Made by a program: the position numbers and the translations under genes
The notes under the pieces: model-generated
Databases searched by the model: none
What the model saw: the letters and a program-made list of their open reading frames with translations, nothing else
Told to the model about the DNA's origin: nothing
NCBI RefSeq assembly: GCF_005145045.1
Contig: NZ_CP039691.1
Span: forward strand, 2,430,001-2,494,000
From: Agrobacterium larrymoorei
Lineage (GTDB): Bacteria > Pseudomonadota > Alphaproteobacteria > Rhizobiales > Rhizobiaceae
Direction: 5' to 3'
Length of the DNA: 64,000 bases
Shown here: positions 55,757-64,000 of the stretch, piece by piece
Layout: every line of letters starts with the position of its first letter
Position numbering within the stretch: position 1 is the first letter of the stretch

Positions 55757-57910
55757 TCAGCCCGTGATCTTCGAGAAATCGGCAACCGTGCCCGTTGCTT
55801 CGCGAATAGCCTTCAGCAGAGCCAGACGGTTGGCGCGGACAGCGAGGTCTTCGTCGTTGACGAGGACATCTTCGAAGAACTTGTCGACTGGCGCACGCAG
55901 CGTGGAAAGCGCTTGCATAGCGGAACGGAAGTCTTCCGCTTCCACGGCCTTTGCCGCGTCGGCAGAGGCGGTTTTGATGGCAGAATAGAGCGCTTTTTCC
56001 GCGTCAAGCTTCAAAAGTTCTTCTGAAACGCCGTCGGCAACGACGGTGCCCTTCTTCTCTTCGGCGGCGAGGAGTTGCGTGGCGCGCTTGGTGCCTGCCA
56101 GCAGGTTCTTGCCGTCTTCACCGGTGATGAAGGCGGTCAGCGCTTCGACGCGACGGGCGACCATGAGGAAGTCATCGGACTCTGGTGTCAGCACGGATTC
56201 GATGAGGTCGTAACGTGCGCCGAGGTCGCGGAGATAGACTTTCAGGCGGTCGTGGAAGAAGGAGATAAGGTCGGGATCTTTAACAACGCTGAGCAGCGGC
56301 AGCCGCACATTCCGCTCCAGAATAATACGCACAACACCAAGTGCCGCACGGCGAAGCGCGAACGGGTCCTTCGAGCCTGTCGGCTTTTCATCGATGGCCC
56401 AGAAGCCGACGAGGGTGTCGAGCTTATCGGCAAGCGCGACCGTTAGCGAAACCTTGTCGCGCGGAACGGCGTCGGTTGGGCCTTGCGGCTTCCAGTGTTC
56501 TTCGATGGCAGCGGCGACGCTTTCGTTTTCGCCTTGGAGCAGCGCATATTTGCGGCCCATCAGACCTTGAAGTTCGGGGAATTCACCCACGGCTTCCGTG
56601 CGCAGATCGGCCTTGGCCAGAACGACGGCGCGATCTACCAGAGCGGCATCGGCACCGACGATAGGGGCGAGTTGACGCGCCAGTTTGCGGATGCGCGCCA
56701 CGCGCCCACCCTGCGTGCCGAGCTTGGCATGGAAGGTGACATTCAGCGCGTCGAGCTTTGCCATGCGCTGGTCGAGCGGCTTGGCAAGGTCCAGACCGAA
56801 TTTGGCAGCAGATTCCTTCAACGTTTCGAGGTCCGGCAGATCGCCCTGATCGCGCGTCCAGAAGTGCTTGGCATCAGACAGGCGCGCGCGCACGACCTTG
56901 CCGTTGCCGTGGATGATTTCCTTGCCGCCATCTGTCGCCTGAATGTTGGAGACCAGAATGAAGCGGTTTGAGAGGCCTTCGGTCGCGCCTTGCGGGCGGG
57001 TGACGAAGCATTTCTGGTTGGTCTTGATCGTCAGGCGGATGATTTCTGCGGGTATTTGCAGGTAATCTTCCTCGAAGGTACCGATCAGAACCTGCGGCCA
57101 TTCGACGAGGCCAGAGACTTCTTCCAGCAGGCCTTCATCTTCCACGAGGTCCAGACCGTTTGCGAAAGCCAGATCTTTGGCGTCATGCAGGATGATATCC
57201 TTGCGGCGCTCGGCATCCAGAATGACCTTCGCTTTTTCGAGGCTTGCCACGTAATCATCGAAGCGGCGTACCGTGATGGCTTCCGGTGCGTGGAAACGGT
57301 GGCCATAGGTAACATTGCCTGCCACGACACCATCGATCTCGAAGGGGATGACCTGCGTTTCGTCATGCTCGGGGCCGAACATGCAGACGATGGATTGCAG
57401 CGGGCGCACCCAGCGCAGGCTTTCCGAACCCTTGCCTTCGATGCCGCCAAAGCTCGATCCCTTCGGCATGGAGGCCGAGCCGGAGCGCATGGATTTCGGC
57501 CATGGGAAGGACCGGATGATACCGGGCATGACCTCGGCAATGATTTCTTCGGCAGGACGGCCCGGCTTGTTGACGATGGCGACGTAGAAATCACCCTTCT
57601 TCGGATCGGAAACCACCTGCGCCTGCGAAATATCGGAGAGGCCAGCGCCGCGCAGAAAGCCTTCGATGGCTTTCTCGTTCGCGTCCGTGCGCGGTCCCTT
57701 CTTTTCTTCACGCACATCGGCAGAGCGGGCGTTAAGGCCGCGAATATCCAGCGTCAGGCGGCGCGGCGTCCAGTATTCGCGCGCACCTTCATAGGTCAGC
57801 CCTCTTTCCACCAGCGCATCGGTGACAAGCTTCTTCAGATCACCCGCCGCCTTGCGCTGCATGCGGGCGGGGATTTCTTCGGAGCGAAGTTCGAGCAGAA
57901 GATCAGGCAT
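55757..57910 (-). CDS. glyS: Glycyl-tRNA synthetase beta subunit
   Basis: GlyS is the tRNA-binding subunit of the alpha2beta2 glycyl-tRNA synthetase. The 717-residue protein starts [33 protein letters not shown]. It has family motifs [44 protein letters not shown], the HD-like VAIEEHWKP...[35 protein letters not shown], and a C-terminal anticodon-binding-like domain. It is divergent from glyQ across a 45-bp inverted repeat instead of lying downstream of it. It ends the minus-strand gene run that continues leftward with the toxin-antitoxin genes. Confidence 0.97.
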   Translation of the reverse strand: MPDLLLELRSEEIPARMQRKAAGDLKKLVTDALVERGLTYEGAREYWTPRRLTLDIRGLNARSADVREEKKGPRTDANEKAIEGFLRGAGLSDISQAQVVSDPKKGDFYVAIVNKPGRPAEEIIAEVMPGIIRSFPWPKSMRSGSASMPKGSSFGGIEGKGSESLRWVRPLQSIVCMFGPEHDETQVIPFEIDGVVAGNVTYGHRFHAPEAITVRRFDDYVASLEKAKVILDAERRKDIILHDAKDLAFANGLDLVEDEGLLEEVSGLVEWPQVLIGTFEEDYLQIPAEIIRLTIKTNQKCFVTRPQGATEGLSNRFILVSNIQATDGGKEIIHGNGKVVRARLSDAKHFWTRDQGDLPDLETLKESAAKFGLDLAKPLDQRMAKLDALNVTFHAKLGTQGGRVARIRKLARQLAPIVGADAALVDRAVVLAKADLRTEAVGEFPELQGLMGRKYALLQGENESVAAAIEEHWKPQGPTDAVPRDKVSLTVALADKLDTLVGFWAIDEKPTGSKDPFALRRAALGVVRIILERNVRLPLLSVVKDPDLISFFHDRLKVYLRDLGARYDLIESVLTPESDDFLMVARRVEALTAFITGEDGKNLLAGTKRATQLLAAEEKKGTVVADGVSEELLKLDAEKALYSAIKTASADAAKAVEAEDFRSAMQALSTLRAPVDKFFEDVLVNDEDLAVRANRLALLKAIREATGTVADFSKITG

Positions 57911-58019
57911 TGGTCAATTTCCGGTGTGATGGATTTTCTTTGGCCTCTGCTAGCAAAATTTCCGGTGAATGCACAATGTTAATGTGAGTTGATTGATCGT
58001 TGACGTGAGAGCAAGTTCG

Positions 58020-58173
58020 CCCCCCTCTGCCCTGCCGGGCATCTCCCCCACAGGTGGGGAGATCAGCAAGCGGCGCTACCTTCGCTCCATCCGCAAGGTT
58101 AGAGATGGGCGGCAGCTATCCACGATTCGATCTCCCCACCTGTGGGGGAGATGCCCGGCAGGGCAGAGGGGGG
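58020..58173. repeat. Perfect 45-bp inverted repeat between glyS and glyQ
   Basis: Arms 58020-58064 and 58129-58173 are exact reverse complements over 45 bases, separated by 64 bases. Each arm is itself partly palindromic (CTGCCCTGCCGGGCA and ATCTCCCCCACAGGTGGGGAGAT). No coding frame is present. Similar C-rich palindromes are widespread in rhizobial and Brucella genomes. Confidence 0.9.
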
Positions 58174-58287
58174 TAAGCCGCACACTCAAGGGCAACGATC
58201 TCACAGAAGCCTTGACCTTTAACCCCTACCCATGGCACCTGTCCGCAACCGATGTAGGTTAAGCCTACGTACCCTCTCTTGACCGTG

Positions 58288-59250
58288 ATGACCGCAATGA
58301 CCGACGTTCCAGACCATATGAACCCGAAGCGTTCCTTTCAGGCGCTGATCCTGACGCTGCATAATTACTGGGCGGACAAGGGCTGCGCAGTGTTGCAGCC
58401 TTACGATATGGAAGTGGGTGCGGGCACGTTCCACCCGGCCACGACGCTGCGCGCGCTTGGCCCCAAGCCGTGGAAGGCCGCTTATGTGCAGCCGTCGCGC
58501 CGTCCTTCCGATGGTCGTTATGGTGAAAACCCGAACCGGTTGCAGCATTATTACCAGTATCAGGTCATTCTGAAGCCGAACCCGTCGAACTTGCAGGAGC
58601 TATATCTCGGCTCGCTGAAGGCCATCGGTCTGGACCCACTGCTGCACGATGTGCGCTTCGTGGAAGATGACTGGGAAAGCCCGACGCTGGGTGCCTGGGG
58701 TCTGGGTTGGGAATGCTGGTGCGATGGCATGGAAGTGTCGCAGTTCACTTACTTTCAGCAGGTCTGCGGCATCGAGTGCTCGCCGGTTGCGGGTGAGTTG
58801 ACCTATGGTCTCGAGCGTCTGGCCATGTATGTGCAGGGCGTGGACAATGTCTATGACCTGAACTTCAACGGCCGCGAAGGCGACGAGAAGATTTCCTATG
58901 GCGACGTCTTCCTGCAGGCAGAGCAGGAATATTCGCGCCATAACTTCGAATATGCCGATACGGCCATGCTGCATCGCCATTTCATCGATGCCGAGAAGGA
59001 ATGCCAGGCGCTTCTGGCCGCTGGTGCGCCGGGCGATAACGCCAACCAGATGCTGCATAAATGCGTGTTTCCGGCTTACGACCAGTGCATCAAGGCAAGC
59101 CACGTCTTCAACCTTCTGGATGCACGCGGCGTGATTTCGGTGACGGAGCGCCAGAGCTACATTCTGCGCGTCCGCACTCTGTCCAAGGCCTGCGGCGAGG
59201 CTTTCCTGATGACGGATGCCGGTGGTGTGAACTGGAATACGGCGGCCTGA
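58288..59250 (+). CDS. glyQ: Glycyl-tRNA synthetase alpha subunit
   Basis: GlyQ is the catalytic subunit that charges tRNA-Gly. The roughly 320-residue protein begins its conserved core with [52 protein letters not shown] and has the class II aminoacyl-tRNA synthetase motif 2 region [69 protein letters not shown] motif 3 is also present. The exact start is uncertain: TTG 58279 and ATGs at 58288, 58297 and 58318 are all in frame with no clear ribosome binding site. Confidence 0.96.
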   Translation: MTAMTDVPDHMNPKRSFQALILTLHNYWADKGCAVLQPYDMEVGAGTFHPATTLRALGPKPWKAAYVQPSRRPSDGRYGENPNRLQHYYQYQVILKPNPSNLQELYLGSLKAIGLDPLLHDVRFVEDDWESPTLGAWGLGWECWCDGMEVSQFTYFQQVCGIECSPVAGELTYGLERLAMYVQGVDNVYDLNFNGREGDEKISYGDVFLQAEQEYSRHNFEYADTAMLHRHFIDAEKECQALLAAGAPGDNANQMLHKCVFPAYDQCIKASHVFNLLDARGVISVTERQSYILRVRTLSKACGEAFLMTDAGGVNWNTAA

Positions 59251-59275
59251 CGCCTTAAATGGTCAGGTGATGATG

Positions 59276-59306
59276 ACGAGCCGGGGCATTCGGCTCGTTG
59301 GGGTTT
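59276..59306 (+). terminator. Intrinsic terminator after glyQ
   Basis: ACGAGCCG-GGGCATT-CGGCTCGT is a perfect 8-bp stem followed by TGGGGTTTT. It lies between glyQ and lemA, suggesting that lemA has its own promoter or depends on read-through. Confidence 0.65.
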
Positions 59307-59324
59307 TCATGAGGGGGAAGCTGC

Positions 59325-59876
59325 ATGTTCATCGCATTGACCATCGTCGCGGCAATCGCGCTTTATGTCGTCTTCTTCTATAACGGCCTCGTCAAATCGC
59401 GGCAGATGAAGGAAGAGGCGTGGTCGGGCATCGACATTCAGTTGAAGCGCCGCGCCGACCTTATCCCCAACCTCATCGAAACCGTGAAGGGCTATGCGGC
59501 CCACGAAAAGAGCACCTTCGAAGAGGTGGTCAATCTGCGCAACCGTGCGCAGGCCGTGCCTGCCGGTGATGTCGAGGGACGTGCGCAGGCGGAAGGTCTG
59601 CTCGGGCAGGCCATCGGCAAGCTGTTCGCGCTGGCGGAAGCCTATCCGGACCTGAAGGCCAACCAGAACTTTCTGGAATTGCAGCGCTCTCTGGAAACGC
59701 TGGAAGGCGAAATACAGATGTCGCGCCGTTACTATAATGGCGCTGCGCGCGAGTTGAATGTGAAGGTGGAAAGCTTCCCCTCCAATCTCGTTGCGGGCCA
59801 GTTCGGCTTTGCCAAGGCACCCTATTTCGAGATCACAAACGAGGCGGATCGCGCCGTTCCTTCCGTGAAATTCTAA
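59325..59876 (+). CDS. LemA family protein
   Basis: This 183-residue membrane-anchored coiled-coil protein has one N-terminal helix (MFIALTIVAAIALYVVFFYNGLV) and then the LemA cytoplasmic domain: SGIDIQLKRRADLIPNLIETVKGYAAHEKSTFEEVVNLRNRAQ...LFALAEAYPDLKANQNFLELQRSLETLEGEIQMSRRYYNGAARELNVKVESFPSNLVAGQFGF. LemA genes usually stand beside a DUF2207 or TPM-domain membrane protein. Here that partner starts at 61459, with aroA between them. Function is unknown. Confidence 0.93.
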   Translation: MFIALTIVAAIALYVVFFYNGLVKSRQMKEEAWSGIDIQLKRRADLIPNLIETVKGYAAHEKSTFEEVVNLRNRAQAVPAGDVEGRAQAEGLLGQAIGKLFALAEAYPDLKANQNFLELQRSLETLEGEIQMSRRYYNGAARELNVKVESFPSNLVAGQFGFAKAPYFEITNEADRAVPSVKF

Positions 59877-59915
59877 TGCTGGAAGCCAGTGCGCTGGCGA
59901 GAAGACGATAAAGAC

Positions 59916-61175
59916 ATGATCGAACTGACCATCACCCCGCCAGACCATCCGCTTTCCGGCAAGGTTGAGCCGCCCGGCTCCAAATCCATCACCAACCGCG
60001 TGTTGCTGCTGGCCGGTCTTGCCAAGGGCAGAAGCGTGCTGACCGGCGCGCTGAAAAGCGATGATACGCTTTATATGGCCGAAGCCTTGCAGGCGATGGG
60101 TGTCAAGGTGACCGAGCCGGATGCGACGAGTTTCGTGGTGGAAAGCCAAGGCGTGCTCACCGCGCCGGACAAGCCGCTCTTCCTCGGCAATGCCGGAACC
60201 GCAACGCGCTTCCTCACCGCCGCCGTAGCTTCCGTCAACGGCACCGTCGTTGTCGATGGCGATGAGCATATGCGCAAACGCCCAATCAAGCCGCTGGTGG
60301 ATGCGCTGATAGCGCTCGGCATCGACGCTACGGCGCCGACAGGCTGCCCCCCGGTGACGGTGAAGGGAACTGGCAAGGGTTTCACCAGGGAAAGCGTCAC
60401 CATCGATGGCAATCTCTCCAGCCAGTATGTCTCGGCCCTTTTGATGGCGGCACCCTGTGGTGCGCAGGCTTTCGACATCATTCTGGCCGGTGAGGACATC
60501 GGTGCGAAGGGCTATATCGACCTTACCGTTACCGCCATGGAAGCCTTCGGCGCGAAGGTGGAGCGGGTGAGCAACGCCGTGTGGCGCGTGCACCCCACCG
60601 GTTATAAGGCAACCGATTTCCACATCGAGCCCGATGCATCCGCGGCCACCTATCTCTGGGGCGCGGAACTGCTGACCGGCGGCAAGATCGATATCGGCAC
60701 GCCTGCCGAAGCCTTCACCCAGCCGGATGCCAAGGCGCATGCGGTGATGGCGCAGTTCCCCAACCTGCCCGCCGAGATCGATGGCAGCCAGATGCAGGAC
60801 GCAATCCCGACCATCGCCGTGCTGGCCGCCTACAACAACACCCCCGTCCGCTTCGTCGGCATCGCCAATCTGCGCGTGAAGGAATGCGACCGCATCCGCG
60901 CGCTTTCGCTCGGCCTCAACCAGATCAGCAAGGGGCTTGCGCATGAGGAAGGCGACGATCTGATCGTGCATGCCGATCCTGCACTGGCAGGACAGACGGT
61001 GAATGCGTCCATTGGCACGTTCCACGATCACCGTATCGCCATGAGCTTTGCGCTTGCGGGATTGAAGACCGGCGGGATCGGCATTCAGAACCCGGCTTGT
61101 GTGGGCAAGACCTATCCGGGGTACTGGAAGGCATTGGGGTCGTTGGGTGTGAAGTATGATGAGGTGGATAAGTAA
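59916..61175 (+). CDS. aroA: 3-phosphoshikimate 1-carboxyvinyltransferase (E. coli-type motifs)
   Basis: EPSP synthase transfers enolpyruvate from PEP to shikimate 3-phosphate; glyphosate inhibits this class of enzyme. The 419-residue protein has the family's active-site elements: GSKSITNRVLL, GNAGTATRFLTAAV, DGDEHMRKRPI, SSQYVSALLMAAP, LRVKECDRIRALS, GTFHDHRIAMSFAL and GKTYPGYWKAL. These read like class I (E. coli-like) enzymes and unlike the class II CP4-type enzyme known in Agrobacterium. In the GNAGTA.R segment, Phe stands where E. coli has Pro101. The start at 59916 (MIELTITPPDHPL) lies 39 bp after lemA. Confidence 0.92.
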   Translation: MIELTITPPDHPLSGKVEPPGSKSITNRVLLLAGLAKGRSVLTGALKSDDTLYMAEALQAMGVKVTEPDATSFVVESQGVLTAPDKPLFLGNAGTATRFLTAAVASVNGTVVVDGDEHMRKRPIKPLVDALIALGIDATAPTGCPPVTVKGTGKGFTRESVTIDGNLSSQYVSALLMAAPCGAQAFDIILAGEDIGAKGYIDLTVTAMEAFGAKVERVSNAVWRVHPTGYKATDFHIEPDASAATYLWGAELLTGGKIDIGTPAEAFTQPDAKAHAVMAQFPNLPAEIDGSQMQDAIPTIAVLAAYNNTPVRFVGIANLRVKECDRIRALSLGLNQISKGLAHEEGDDLIVHADPALAGQTVNASIGTFHDHRIAMSFALAGLKTGGIGIQNPACVGKTYPGYWKALGSLGVKYDEVDK

Positions 61176-61190
61176 GTTGCGGAGACTAAC

Positions 61191-61404
61191 CCCTCACCTG
61201 AAAAATCTATGACTTAGCTGAAGCTAAGACCATGATTTTTCTTCCTCTCCCACAAGGGTAGAGGTAATCTGCGGCACCGCTCTGGATTCTACCAGAGCTT
61301 GAGTAAGCCGAAAGGGTGCGACGCCCTTTCCTCTCCCCTTGTGGGAGAGGATAGAAAACCTCGATCTTCGCAAAGCGAAGTCTTAGGTTTTCTTGGTGAG
61401 GGGT
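61191..61404. repeat. Intact intergenic repeat
   Basis: This 214-bp element is bounded by CCCCTCACC on the left and GGTGAGGGG on the right. It contains several stems (TTAGC-TGAA-GCTAA, TCTGG.TTCTACCAGA, TCTTCGC-AAA-GCGAAG). It is the uninterrupted relative of the copy at 21048-22476 that carries an IS; the last 70 bases are identical. Confidence 0.8.
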
Positions 61405-61458
61405 GCCGCTGCTTGCTGAGACGCAAATGAGGAAAAGGCCAAAGGGAGAACCGCACTC

Positions 61459-63381
61459 GTGAAGACCATATTCGCCCGAATTCTCGCGCTTTTCGTCTTC
61501 ATCGCCACGGCGCTTCCGGCCTTTGCCGAAGAATTCATCCTCTCCTACCACTCGATTGTCGATGTTGCGAAAAGCGGCACGCTGACGGTGACCGAGACGA
61601 TTACCGCGCGGGCGGAAGGCAACCGCATCAAGCGCGGCATCTTCCGTGATTTTCCGCTCTATGCGCTGGATAAGGATGGCAACCGCACCAAGGTTGGTTT
61701 CAACGTGGTGTCCGTGGAGCGTGATGGTGCGCCGGAAGACTGGCGCACGGAAAATATCGAAGGCGGCATTCGCATCTATACGGGCAATGCCGACCGGCTT
61801 CTCCCCACCGGCGAACACATCTTCCAGATCACCTACACGACCGACCGGCAGATCCGCTATTTTGACGCCTATGACGAGCTGACCTGGAACGTGACCGGCA
61901 ATGGCTGGCAGTTTCCCATGCGCGAAATCTCCGCCACCATCTCGCTTCCCCAGGGCGCAAAGCCCACCGATACCGCCGTCTTTACCGGCAAACTCGGCGC
62001 GAAAGGCAAGGATGCGCGTGTGCTGACCGAGGGCAACGAGGTCTTCTTCGCCTCCACCCGCCCCTTCTATGAGGGGGAAGGCATGACGGTTGCGGTGCAG
62101 CTGCCGAAGGGCGTGCTGGATGCGCCGTCCGCCTCGCAGGAAAGGCGCTGGTGGCTGCGAGATCATCTGGGCCTGATCGTCGCTGGCATCGGCCTGCTGA
62201 TCGTGCTGGCCTATTACTACAAGGCATGGGCAGCCGTCGGTCGCGATCCCGCAACGGGTGTCATCGTTCCGCGCTGGGACCCGCCGGATGGCGTTTCGCC
62301 AGCGCTGGTGAATTACATCGACAACAGAGGTTTTTCCGGTGCGGGCTGGACTGCACTTGCGGCGACCGCGTTGGATCTTGCCGTGAAAGGCTTCGTAACG
62401 ATCGAGGATTTGAAAAAGTCGCTCGTCATCAAGCGCACGGACAAAAAGATCGAGGACAGCCTGCCAGTTGGGCAGCGCACGCTGCTGTCCTCCATCGGCA
62501 CGACCGGAGATGATCTGACGATCAATAAAACCAACGGCGCGAAGGTTCAGAAGGCTGGAGAAAGCTTTCGTTCTGCCATCGAGAAGGAACATCGCAACAA
62601 ATATTACAAGAGCAATATGGGTTACATCGTCGGTGGTCTCATGCTCAGCTTCACCATCCTTCTCATCACGCTCATTGTCGGCGGGTTCGATGAAGGCGAT
62701 GCCGAGGTTTTCATCTCGCTTGTAACGACAGCGATATTCTTCGCGGTGGGCGCGACCCTTTTCGGCAAGCAGCGCAGACAGTGGGATGGCCTGCTATCAC
62801 GGCTGGGAGCAATCCTCTTCATGGCCGTCTCGGGCTTTGTCGCCGCCACGCTCATCCTCGGCCTTATTGCCAGACTGTTCTTCGAGCATGCGCATGACAC
62901 CGGCACGCTTGCGCTGGTGGCGGTCGCGCTCATCGTACTCATCAACGTGCTTTTCCTCTTCCTGATGGACGCACCCACGCCGCTCGGTCGTAAGCTGATG
63001 GACGGCATCGAGGGGCTACGGCTTTATCTAACCGTTGCGGAAAAAGATCGCATGAACATGCAGGGCGCGCCGCAAATGTCGCCGCAGCATTTCGAGACGT
63101 TGCTGCCTTACGCTGTGGCGCTTGGTGTGGAAAAGCCGTGGAGCGAGGCGTTCGAGACGTGGCTAGCTGCCGCCGCCGCTGGTGCGGCGGCTTACGCCCC
63201 CGGCTGGTATAGCGGCAATTACAGCAATTTCGGAGAGCGTATCGGCGGCTTCTCGTCATCCATGGCGTCCACCATCGCCTCGACAATTCCGGCACCGGTC
63301 AGTTCATCGTCCTCAAGCTTTTCGGGCGGCGGCGGATTTTCGGGGGCCGGCGGTGGGGGTGGAGGCGGCGGCGGTTGGTGA
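61459..63381 (+). CDS. DUF2207 domain membrane protein
   Basis: This 640-residue protein has a signal peptide (MKTIFARILALFVFIATALPAFAEE). A periplasmic DUF2207 beta domain follows (residues 25-225; ILSYHSIVDVAKSGTLTVTETITARAEGNRIKRGIFRDFP, LTWNVTGNGWQFPM). A membrane helix (about 230-250), a cytoplasmic winged-helix-like region (GFSGAGWTALAATALDLAVKGFVTIEDL) and two or three further helices (about 390-500) come next. The tail is Gly/Ser-rich, ending in a run of glycines and Trp. The start codon here is GTG. Such proteins pair with LemA; function is unknown. Confidence 0.9.
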   Translation: MKTIFARILALFVFIATALPAFAEEFILSYHSIVDVAKSGTLTVTETITARAEGNRIKRGIFRDFPLYALDKDGNRTKVGFNVVSVERDGAPEDWRTENIEGGIRIYTGNADRLLPTGEHIFQITYTTDRQIRYFDAYDELTWNVTGNGWQFPMREISATISLPQGAKPTDTAVFTGKLGAKGKDARVLTEGNEVFFASTRPFYEGEGMTVAVQLPKGVLDAPSASQERRWWLRDHLGLIVAGIGLLIVLAYYYKAWAAVGRDPATGVIVPRWDPPDGVSPALVNYIDNRGFSGAGWTALAATALDLAVKGFVTIEDLKKSLVIKRTDKKIEDSLPVGQRTLLSSIGTTGDDLTINKTNGAKVQKAGESFRSAIEKEHRNKYYKSNMGYIVGGLMLSFTILLITLIVGGFDEGDAEVFISLVTTAIFFAVGATLFGKQRRQWDGLLSRLGAILFMAVSGFVAATLILGLIARLFFEHAHDTGTLALVAVALIVLINVLFLFLMDAPTPLGRKLMDGIEGLRLYLTVAEKDRMNMQGAPQMSPQHFETLLPYAVALGVEKPWSEAFETWLAAAAAGAAAYAPGWYSGNYSNFGERIGGFSSSMASTIASTIPAPVSSSSSSFSGGGGFSGAGGGGGGGGGW

Positions 63382-63401
63382 GCCGCGCCGCGCCAGAACC
63401 A

Positions 63402-63596
63402 TCAGACTTCGTCTTCTTTCTTCACGCGGTACTCACCCGTTTCCGGGTCTTTCACCAGCGTCCCGGCAGCGCCTGTCTGGCGCTCCTTTTCCTGCCGCTT
63501 GGATTTGGCGGAAAGCTTCTCGGCGTCGTTGACGAAGCGCTTGTAGAGAATGATCGCCCCGATCACGAGCAGGGCGAGCGTCAGCATTTGGGCCAT
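63402..63596 (-). CDS. Small single-helix membrane protein
   Basis: This 64-residue protein of unknown function has one N-terminal membrane helix (MAQMLTLALLVIGAIILYKRF). A charged, Lys/Glu-rich cytoplasmic tail follows (DAEKLSAKSKRQEKERQ), ending in LVKDPETGEYRVKKEDEV. The tail is compatible with a small zinc-less DUF of rhizobia. It lies 14 bp downstream of the S49 peptidase gene in the same direction, so it is probably cotranscribed with it. Confidence 0.75.
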   Translation of the reverse strand: MAQMLTLALLVIGAIILYKRFVNDAEKLSAKSKRQEKERQTGAAGTLVKDPETGEYRVKKEDEV

Positions 63597-63610
63597 CTAA
63601 ATCAATTCCA

Positions 63611-64000
63611 TCACAATCCGTATCGGGCCCACAATGCCTTTTCTTCCGCAACTTCCGCAAGCCCCGAAGCGGCGGATGCGGCGATGGCATTGGCCGAGAG
63701 ATCGACGCCCGGCACCTTCTTGCCGAACAGACTGCGGCTGCCGCTGATGAGTTGCAGCTTGACCTTCTCGCCATAGCGGCGGCGCAGCACATCCTTCATG
63801 TCGCCCAGCCCATCCACAAGGCCAAGATCGACGCCGCGCATGCCGGTCCAGAACAGGCCGGAAAACAGCGTCGGATCGTCCTTGAGCTTTGTGCCACGGC
63901 GCAGCTTGACCATATCGATGAAAACATTATGGATTTCGAGCTGGAGCGACTTCAGATAATCGATATCGCCTTCCTTCTCCGGCTGAAACGGATCGAGGAT
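63611..64000 (-). CDS. S49-family (SppA/SohB-type) peptidase, C-terminal part
   Basis: Only the last 129 codons are in the window; the gene enters from the right edge. The visible part reads PFQPEKEGDIDYLKSLQLEIHNVFIDMVKLRRGTKLKDDPTLFSGLFWTGMRGVDLGLVDGLGDMKDVLRRRYGEKVKLQLI. This is the C-terminal region of signal-peptide peptidase-like S49 serine proteases, where LFSGLFWTG..GVDLGLVDGLG is characteristic. The catalytic Ser/Lys lie outside the window. Confidence 0.85.
   Translation of the reverse strand: MLDPFQPEKEGDIDYLKSLQLEIHNVFIDMVKLRRGTKLKDDPTLFSGLFWTGMRGVDLGLVDGLGDMKDVLRRRYGEKVKLQLISGSRSLFGKKVPGVDLSANAIAASAASGLAEVAEEKALWARYGL

Noticed and set aside
58020..58173. CRISPR-like or tRNA-like structure between glyS and glyQ
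   Set aside because: There is a single inverted repeat with no spacer array, and no cloverleaf fits; it is an intergenic palindromic repeat.
59307..61031. 574-codon minus-strand open frame over lemA and aroA
   Set aside because: Spans two well-supported genes on the other strand; composition is that of a GC-rich shadow.

Overview
The window reads as chromosomal DNA of an alphaproteobacterium in the Rhizobiaceae, close to Agrobacterium (inference). The reasons are high-GC coding sequence, Dxs, BioMNY, RibB and BA14K proteins of rhizobial type, RIME-like intergenic mosaic elements, and an alphaproteobacterial LexA-type site. I saw no tRNA, rRNA, CRISPR array, prophage or conjugative module. 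About 60 genes are packed tightly, mostly with housekeeping functions. Two insertion sequences and several palindromic intergenic repeats break the order.

Layout. 1-2.4 kb: cytochrome c oxidase coxB-coxA on the minus strand (coxA runs off the left edge), with an FNR/FixK-like box just upstream of coxB. 2.7-7.7 kb: an IalB-like secreted protein, tldD, an AT-richer two-gene insert (Tlde1-type L,D-transpeptidase/carboxypeptidase toxin domain plus a small two-helix membrane protein), a VOC protein, a HAD phosphatase, a MazG-like pyrophosphohydrolase with a LexA-type site over its ribosome binding site, and pdxH. 7.8-16.6 kb: a lipoprotein, a DnaJ-like chaperone, fabI, a histidine phosphatase, a DUF1344 protein, a membrane PAS-GGDEF-EAL protein, aroC and ribB. 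16.6-21 kb: a YcaQ-type glycosylase, the biotin transporter operon bioMNY, a histone-deacetylase-fold enzyme and xseB.

21-28 kb is the mobile-element zone. An IS5-family element sits inside an intergenic repeat, followed by a pirin, dxs and a PEP-mutase-like enzyme. The ada DNA-alkylation-response gene is split by a second IS5-family element, with a CTAG target duplication and a frameshifted transposase. 28-36 kb: a chemoreceptor with a C-terminal NWEEF tether, tlyA, an RNA m5U methyltransferase, an enoyl-CoA hydratase/acyl-CoA dehydrogenase pair with a LiuR-like operator, and a CorA/ZntB transporter. 37-41 kb: two tandem BA14K proteins and a Rieske oxygenase/reductase pair of the GbcAB (glycine betaine demethylase) type. 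41-52 kb: Sua5/TsaC, an FAD-linked 2-hydroxyacid dehydrogenase, ubiA, cfa, tex and purD. 52-64 kb: an HPE1-like secreted protein, a Cache-domain chemoreceptor, a HigBA-like toxin-antitoxin pair overlapping a DUF523 gene, glyS and glyQ placed divergently around a perfect 45-bp inverted repeat, lemA, an E. coli-type aroA, a DUF2207 membrane protein and the 3' end of an S49 (SppA) peptidase.

The most system-like observations are the Tlde1-type toxin with its overlapping membrane partner, the toxin-antitoxin-DUF523 overlap, the aroA lodged between lemA and the DUF2207 gene, and several operator-like sites (FNR, LexA, LiuR, tandem TGTCGC). All calls come from reading sequence and translations by eye; no database search was run.
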